From Lysinibacillus antri (GTDB lineage: Bacteria > Bacillota > Bacilli > Bacillales_A > Planococcaceae), in assembly GCF_003977595.1 (NCBI RefSeq), contig NZ_RYYR01000005.1:118334-182333 (forward strand): a DNA stretch of 64,000 nt, in the 5' to 3' direction. This document shows, piece after piece, positions 58,853 to 64,000 of this stretch. The notes beneath the pieces were generated by a model that was given only the letters and a program-made list of their open reading frames with translations, was not told the DNA's origin and made no database searches. Both the position numbers and the translations under genes were made by a program. Each line of letters begins with the position of its first letter. Position 1 is the first letter of the stretch.

Positions 58853-61180
58853 TTATCCATTTTCAACACTTGCTTTTGTGATGAGTACCTGTCTCGGCCT
58901 ACTTCCATCTGGAGGACCTACTACCCCTCGCATTTCCATCTGATCTACAATACGGGCAGCTCTTGAATAGCCAATTCTAAATCGTCGCTGTAACATTGAT
59001 ACTGAAGCAGTTTGCATTTCTACAACTAGTTGTACTGCCTCGTCATATAAATCATCTGTTTCATCTTCAAAACTTTTTTCAGGTTCATCTACTGGGATCA
59101 TAGCTTCATCGTATTGAGCTTTTTGCTGTTCAATTACAAAATCGACAACAGATTCAACCTCTTCATCTGAAAGAAATGACCCTTGAACGCGAATTGGTTT
59201 AGATGACCCAGCTGGTAAAAATAACATATCACCTCTTCCAAGCAGTCGTTCAGCACCACCCATATCCAATATTGTGCGCGAATCAATAGCAGATGATACG
59301 GCAAAAGCGATACGAGATGGAATATTGGCTTTAATGACACCTGTAATAACATCAACAGAAGGACGTTGTGTTGCGATAATGAGATGAATTCCAGCAGCAC
59401 GTGCCATTTGTGCCAGACGTGTAATGGAATCTTCTACATCATGGGATGCAACCATCATTAGATCTGCTAACTCGTCAATAATAACTACAATATAAGGTAA
59501 TTTTGGATGCTTTTCGTCATTGTCTCGATTAAATCGCTCAATATGATCGTTATACCCTGTTATATTTCGTGTACCGGTATGGGAAAACAAATCATATCTT
59601 CGTTCCATTTCTGACACAACTTTTTGTAATGCTTGTGAGGCTTTCCGCGCATCGGTAACAACTGGGGCTAATAAATGGGGAATCCCATTATACATATTTA
59701 GCTCCACCATTTTCGGGTCAATTAACATCATTTTTACTTCATGTGGTGCGGCTCTCATTAAAATGGATACGATAATACCGTTAATACAAACACTTTTCCC
59801 ACTACCTGTCGAACCTGCTACGAGTAAATGGGGCATTTTGTTTAACTCTGCTAAAATGGCTTGTCCAGTAATGTCTCGACCAAAACCAATGAGTAGTTTA
59901 GCATCTGGTTTATTATTTTCTTTTGCTTCTAATACTTCTCGCAATGTTACCATCGCAATTTCACTATTGGGTACTTCAATGCCAATTGCAGACTTCCCTG
60001 GGATCGGGGCTTCCATGCGAATATCTTTCGCGGCTAATGCTAAAGCTAGATCATCTTGCAAGCTGACAATTTTACTTACCTTTACTCCAACATCTGGCAT
60101 TACTTCATATTTTGTAACCGCTGGACCTAGATGAACCTGCGTGACACGAGCTTTCACGCCAAAACTGTAAAAAGTTTGTTCTAATTTTTTTGCATTGGCT
60201 TGTATGATGGAGTATTCCCCACTCTGGTCATAAGATAGAGGAAGAGATAACAAGTTCATTGAAGGCAATCGGTAATTTTCATTTTCTACATTTACCTGCA
60301 CTGCCTGTTGAATCGTTTCTTCAATATCCCCTATTTCTTCAACCACTTCTTCTGTCTTCTTTTCTTTAGGTTTTTCATTATGAATATTTTGGGTGAAGGC
60401 TGAAATAATTGGTTCAGGTTCAGGATCATCGTCATCTTCAAAATAATCCATTTGGGCAGGTTGATTTATGGGAACTTCATCTGTCGTTGCCGCTATTTCA
60501 TCTGAAATGCGTTTTTCTTTCCTTTTTCTTTGCCTTTTGGGTTTTTCATCTTTTACAACGGATTTCTTGCTTCTACTCCGTCTCCTTCTTTTTGGGAAAC
60601 TTTTTTTAATATCTGGGGCTTTTTCAACAATAATGGGGACGAGTGCTTTTCCTGTTATTAGTATCATTCCTATAAAGAATAGAAACCATGCAGCGATTCT
60701 TGCCCCACCTGAATCAAATAAAATATGAAACATACTAAAAAAGAGTGCTCCAATCATTCCTCCACCTAATGCACTACTTCGATTTTCTATTCCCCCCATT
60801 TCAATTAGTAAACGCCATGTTTCTCTTAAAACAGAGTCTGTCACTAATTTATTCGTTTTAAATAATTCCTCAAATAATACACTGTGACTAAAAATTGAAA
60901 TGCTAAACATAATTAACAATGAACCTTGAATGATTCGATCTTTAAAGGAGATGCCTTTTCTTTGTACCATTAATATAACTGCAGTTAATACAGAGAAAAA
61001 TGGCACAATGATATAAAGATTTCCAAAAAGGAACATAGAAATTGTCTGGATTGTTCTACCTACTACCCCATATTCAAAAAATACAATGATTGCAAAAGCA
61101 ATTAATAAAAGACCTATAATTTCATAGGCTAACGGATGTAGGCCAGATTTTGCTTTTGTACTTGTTTTTCTCACTGCCAT
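58853..61180 (-). CDS. spoIIIE: DNA translocase SpoIIIE/FtsK
   Basis: A 775-aa hexameric DNA pump. Four or five membrane helices in the first 170 residues, a basic then acidic linker (to about 280), the motor with Walker [15 protein letters not shown] near residue 450 and Walker [14 protein letters not shown] near 565, and a C-terminal winged-helix gamma domain ([22 protein letters not shown]) that reads SRS sequences. Place after ymfC and before rnjB matches SpoIIIE of B. subtilis. The ATG at 61180 after AGGTGA is used instead of a GTG nine bases earlier. Confidence 0.95.
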   Translation of the reverse strand: MAVRKTSTKAKSGLHPLAYEIIGLLLIAFAIIVFFEYGVVGRTIQTISMFLFGNLYIIVPFFSVLTAVILMVQRKGISFKDRIIQGSLLIMFSISIFSHSVLFEELFKTNKLVTDSVLRETWRLLIEMGGIENRSSALGGGMIGALFFSMFHILFDSGGARIAAWFLFFIGMILITGKALVPIIVEKAPDIKKSFPKRRRRSRSKKSVVKDEKPKRQRKRKEKRISDEIAATTDEVPINQPAQMDYFEDDDDPEPEPIISAFTQNIHNEKPKEKKTEEVVEEIGDIEETIQQAVQVNVENENYRLPSMNLLSLPLSYDQSGEYSIIQANAKKLEQTFYSFGVKARVTQVHLGPAVTKYEVMPDVGVKVSKIVSLQDDLALALAAKDIRMEAPIPGKSAIGIEVPNSEIAMVTLREVLEAKENNKPDAKLLIGFGRDITGQAILAELNKMPHLLVAGSTGSGKSVCINGIIVSILMRAAPHEVKMMLIDPKMVELNMYNGIPHLLAPVVTDARKASQALQKVVSEMERRYDLFSHTGTRNITGYNDHIERFNRDNDEKHPKLPYIVVIIDELADLMMVASHDVEDSITRLAQMARAAGIHLIIATQRPSVDVITGVIKANIPSRIAFAVSSAIDSRTILDMGGAERLLGRGDMLFLPAGSSKPIRVQGSFLSDEEVESVVDFVIEQQKAQYDEAMIPVDEPEKSFEDETDDLYDEAVQLVVEMQTASVSMLQRRFRIGYSRAARIVDQMEMRGVVGPPDGSRPRQVLITKASVENG

Positions 61181-61352
61181 TTTCTTCACCTACTTTTTTT
61201 GTGTTCATGTCGCCTTCGCTTTTCGGATAAAAAAAGGATTTCCTTCACCGTTTTTTTCGGCTAAGAAAACCCTTCTTGGTTGTTGACTATATTTCCTTCT
61301 TAAGAATGAACTTTTTTGTCCACAACGAGAATTTATACCGCATTAAATTTGC

Positions 61353-63020
61353 TTAATATTCCATAATAATTGGGATAATCATTGGGCGGCGCTTTGTTTT
61401 TTGGAATAAGTAAGCGTTTAATGTATCACGGATTTCTTGTTTAATGTTTGTCCATTCAAATGTATCTTTATTTACATATTTTTCAATAACACCACGTGCA
61501 AGTTCAGTAGCTTCTAAAATTAATTGCTCAGATTCACGTACATAAACAAATCCGCGAGATAAAATTTCCGGACCTGAGGCAATGCGTTTTTGAGCACGAT
61601 TTAGCGTCACCACGACAATGAAAATACCATCTTGAGATAGCAATTTTCGATCTCTTAGTACGATATTTCCAACGTCCCCTACTCCGATTCCATCAATGAG
61701 TATGTTTCCAGCCTGAACTCGACCACTCATGCGCATTTTGCCATTTTTATATTCGACAATATCGCCTTTATCTGCAATAAAGATTTGAGATTTTTGCATC
61801 CCTACTGCTTGAGCTAGTTTGGAATGGGCGATTAACATGCGGTATTCACCTTGGATTGGGATAAAGTATTTCGGCTTCATTAAATTTAGCATTAACTTTA
61901 AATCTTCTTGACTACCATGTCCAGAAACGTGAACTTTTTTATCTGCTGTCAGTACTGTTGCACCTAGCTTAGCTAAGTTATTCATAGCAGATGCCATTTG
62001 TATTTCCATTCCTGGTGAAGGTGTAAATGTAATTAACACCGTATCCGTGTTTTTAATACGAATATCACGATGCTGTTTTCGTACAATTTTATCTAACGCT
62101 TCTAATGGTTCACCTTGGTTGCTTGTTACGATGATGATCAGCTCTTCATCGTTATATTTTTGAATTTCATTTACAGGAATTAAAGTTGACTCATCAATCG
62201 TTAAATAACCTAGCTTAACGCCGATATCCACTACTTTTTCTAAACTTTTCCCTACGACTGCCACTTTACGGTGTGATTCTTGGGCTTGATTGAACACTTG
62301 TTGAATTCGAATAAAGTTTGATGCATAGACTGCAACAATAATACGGGAAGGTGCTGAATAGAAGTATTTCGCTAACTTTTCTTCAATCACTGTTTCGCTT
62401 GTTGTATATCCCGGGCGCTCAGCTTCAGTGGATTCAGATAGTAAAATGAATACTCCCTCTTCACCGATTTGTGCCATTTTTGCTAAATCTGGCTTAAACT
62501 TCCCTTTTACAGATTGATCAAACTTAAATTCTCCCGTATGTACAATCGCACCTTCGGAAGTATGGAAAACAATTCCTAATGAATCAGGAATGCTATGTGT
62601 CGTATGGAAAAAAGTCACATATGTAGAGTTAAAATTCATACGACTCTTATTTGTTACTTCAAAAAACTTAACCGGATGCGGCACTGGTAGATCTTTAATA
62701 TGCTCTTTTGCTAGTGCAATCGTTAATTTTGATCCATATACTGGCGCTTTTATTTTTTGTAAAACGTAAGCGATGGAACCAATTGCATCTTCGTGTCCAT
62801 GTGTTAAGAAAATACCTTTCACACGTTCTTTATTTTCCTCTAAGTAAGTAATGTCAGGGATGACTATATCAATTCCCAGCATTTCGTCTTCTGGAAACAT
62901 TAAACCGCTATCAACTATGAATAGTTCGTCATCAATTTCGACTACATACATAGATTTCCCGATTTCTCCCACTCCGCCAAGTGGAATCACTCGGATTACT
63001 TCATTTTTTGTTTTCGTCAC
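61353..63020 (-). CDS. rnjB: Ribonuclease J2
   Basis: A 555-aa beta-CASP metallo-beta-lactamase RNase that works with RNase J1. Metal motif THGHEDAIGSIAY near residue 75 (HGHEDH in J1; the final His is Ala here, typical for J2), HTGEFKFDQ near 163, and the beta-CASP segments TSNQGEPLEAL and HVSGHGSQEDLK. The GTG at 63020 lies seven bases after AGGAGG; the longer reading places that site inside the frame. A good promoter lies upstream. Confidence 0.93.
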   Translation of the reverse strand: MTKTKNEVIRVIPLGGVGEIGKSMYVVEIDDELFIVDSGLMFPEDEMLGIDIVIPDITYLEENKERVKGIFLTHGHEDAIGSIAYVLQKIKAPVYGSKLTIALAKEHIKDLPVPHPVKFFEVTNKSRMNFNSTYVTFFHTTHSIPDSLGIVFHTSEGAIVHTGEFKFDQSVKGKFKPDLAKMAQIGEEGVFILLSESTEAERPGYTTSETVIEEKLAKYFYSAPSRIIVAVYASNFIRIQQVFNQAQESHRKVAVVGKSLEKVVDIGVKLGYLTIDESTLIPVNEIQKYNDEELIIIVTSNQGEPLEALDKIVRKQHRDIRIKNTDTVLITFTPSPGMEIQMASAMNNLAKLGATVLTADKKVHVSGHGSQEDLKLMLNLMKPKYFIPIQGEYRMLIAHSKLAQAVGMQKSQIFIADKGDIVEYKNGKMRMSGRVQAGNILIDGIGVGDVGNIVLRDRKLLSQDGIFIVVVTLNRAQKRIASGPEILSRGFVYVRESEQLILEATELARGVIEKYVNKDTFEWTNIKQEIRDTLNAYLFQKTKRRPMIIPIIMEY

Positions 63021-63065
63021 TTGATTTCCTCCTAAAATATCCCGAACGCACAACCACTTATACCC

Positions 63066-63094
63066 ATTATACGGTGTAGAAGAATGAAGCACAA
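63066..63094 (-). promoter_or_regulatory. Sigma-A promoter of rnjB
   Basis: Minus-strand TTGTGC (63094-63089), 17-bp spacer and a perfect TATAAT (63071-63066), about 45 bp upstream of the GTG start. Confidence 0.65.
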
Positions 63095-63260
63095 ATAAAA
63101 AAGCGTAAATTTTCTAATTAGGGACGACTATTACTCAAACCGTTTTAAAAATTCCGAATCATCCGTGTAGCCGGCACTCAAAAAAAGGCAGAACAAAGCG
63201 CTAGTGCATCTTCTTAAAAGCTATTAAAGGTTCCATATCAAAATCTGTACTTAAACATCG

Positions 63261-63414
63261 CATTCCACTTCAGGGAGACGCTTTCCGCGGGCACGGCCTC
63301 AATCAACTTTGTCAGCTATCACCGCCAAAAATGGATTTTCAACTCGTGCCCCTGTGGATGAAGCTTTCGTCGCAAAAAGAATTTTGCTGTTCCCGTCGGA
63401 GTCGCCACCTTCCG
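63261..63414. repeat. Decayed interspersed repeat with imperfect terminal inverted repeats
   Basis: The left part (GCTTTCCGCGGGCACGGCCT) and the right part (GTTCCCGTCGGAGTCGCCACC) are imperfect inverted copies of each other. From memory this GC-rich sequence resembles an interspersed repeat seen many times in Bacillaceae and Planococcaceae genomes. The 65-codon plus-strand frame across it (63309-63506) is not a credible gene. The surrounding gap, 63021-63897, has no other gene. Confidence 0.6.
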
Positions 63415-63585
63415 TTTTATGTGCTTACAGTTTGATTATTTTAGTCCAAAACTTGTTTCAATCAGGATACCTACTAAATAATGGTGATTTTTTAAAGATA
63501 AAGTAGTATAACCCAACTTTAGATAGCGCGACCTACCACTGTAAGCCGCGTACTATATCCGAAAAATTAGTAAGTATTATTAACT

Positions 63586-63671
63586 GTGAGCGGTCCTTTC
63601 ACAAAGCACAATGAAAAGTCGTAAAGACACGTACAACGTGACTTTGCGGCTTGTGGGCTAAGCCCGCTCAC
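63586..63671. ncRNA. Compact three-helix structured element (candidate RNA)
   Basis: Three helices stack in a nested series. P1: GTGAGCGG (63586-63593) with CCGCTCAC (63664-63671). P2: CACAAAGC (63600-63607) with GCTTGTG (63649-63655). P3: CGTAAAGACACGT (63620-63632) with ACGTGACTTTGCG (63636-63648), one mismatch and one G-T pair, with a 3-base loop. I do not recognise a family and cannot tell the strand. It may be an RNA gene, a mobile-element part or a relic. Confidence 0.4.
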
Positions 63672-63749
63672 TAAGCAATTCTTTTTAAAACTCCTCTTAC
63701 TAAATTTTCAAGTTTTATCCACAGGGAGAAATTTTATAATTTAAGAACG

Positions 63750-63777
63750 AAAAAAGCAAACGCCTAAACGTTTGCTT
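63750..63777 (-). terminator. Intrinsic terminator downstream of the transposase
   Basis: Minus-strand stem AAGCAAACG...CGTTTGCTT with a 6-base loop, followed by a T run. It belongs to the transposase unit, about 120 bp past its stop. Confidence 0.8.
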
Positions 63778-63787
63778 CAGATTGTCG

Positions 63788-63829
63788 ACAAAAGGTCTTC
63801 AGAATGAGAACATTCTGAAGACCTTTTGT
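63788..63829. repeat. Perfect 19-bp hairpin near the insertion-sequence end
   Basis: ACAAAAGGTCTTCAGAATG and its exact complement flank a 4-base loop. It lies between the transposase stop and the T-tailed terminator. It could be a terminator in its own right or a structural part of the insertion-sequence end. The other end of the element is outside the window. Confidence 0.6.
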
Positions 63830-63897
63830 AATTTTTATGGATTTTTAGGGATTATATCGATTTATTTTAGGCAAGAACATTCTTTGAGTAGTCCCAT

Positions 63898-64000
63898 TTA
63901 TGCCATTTCTGGAGCTTGCCAAGTCCAATTGGCAAGCTTCTTTAAATTCATGGCAGCAAAAGTAAGCATCGCCTGCATGGACAATTTTTTAATCCCACGT
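63898..64000 (-). mobile_element. IS1182-type transposase, C-terminal 33 residues (cut by window edge)
   Basis: The open frame from the right edge reads RGIKKLSMQAMLTFAAMNLK, then KLANWTWQAPEMA and a TAA stop. This is the closing segment of IS1182-family (DDE) transposases as I know them. It is too short to appear as a long open frame. It places an insertion sequence directly upstream of rnjB; whether the transposase is intact cannot be seen. Confidence 0.75.

Noticed and set aside
63309..63506. 65-codon plus-strand open frame
   Set aside because: It lies over a decayed interspersed repeat, has no ribosome binding site and opposes all neighbours.

Overview
The window is a 64 kb piece of a low-GC, spore-forming member of the Bacillales. 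It carries spoVS, cotE and a SpoIIIE-type translocase. Gene order follows the Bacillus subtilis ymfA-to-mutL segment (rnjB, spoIIIE, ymfC, ymfF/H/I/J/K/M, pgsA, cinA, recA, rny, ymdB, spoVS, miaB, ymcA, cotE, mutS, mutL). Replacement of tdh/kbl by a two-subunit 2-oxoacid:ferredoxin oxidoreductase and the kinds of intergenic repeat present suggest Planococcaceae (Lysinibacillus/Solibacillus-like); that assignment is an inference. Every gene supported here reads on the minus strand, so transcription runs from high to low coordinates. Many genes use TTG or GTG starts behind a strong ribosome binding site, and several starts were moved for that reason.

Right to left (transcription order). 63.9-64.0 kb: 3' end of an IS1182-type transposase, its terminators, a compact structured element and a decayed interspersed repeat. 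53.0-63.0 kb: RNase J2, DNA translocase, a GntR regulator and a BMP-type nucleoside ABC transporter. 43.8-52.8 kb: M16 peptidase pair, SDR, DUF3243, DUF3388, RodZ-like protein, PgsA, CinA and LexA-controlled recA. 41.8-43.4 kb: RNase Y. 39.6-41.7 kb: a CpsB/YwqE-type phosphatase and an Eis-like acetyltransferase.

14.9-39.0 kb: a 22-gene exopolysaccharide/capsule cluster inserted exactly between rny and ymdB, which are neighbours in B. subtilis. It has a Wzx/Wzy-type layout: an EpsC-like 4,6-dehydratase, an EpsN-like aminotransferase, an EpsL-like initiating phosphoglycosyltransferase, four glycosyltransferases, polymerase and flippase, GalU/GalE, RfbA/RfbB, a WbqC-family protein, a second DegT aminotransferase, Pgi, and a Wzz modulator with tyrosine kinase at the distal end. 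There is no recognisable sugar acetyltransferase. Instead there are three ATP-grasp ligases and one fold-III PLP decarboxylase-like protein beside the amino-sugar genes, which suggests amino sugars acylated with an amino acid or a derivative of one.

1-14.8 kb: ymdB, spoVS, the oxidoreductase pair, a chemoreceptor, a NERD-domain protein, an unknown 118-aa protein, miaB, ricA, cotE, mutS and partial mutL. Three intergenic gaps here hold arrays with an exact 21-bp period. Two share an ATYCCGYCA core and start at the stop codon of the upstream gene; the third has a different core. RNase Y, its specificity factor RicA and the biofilm regulator YmdB all flank the polysaccharide locus.
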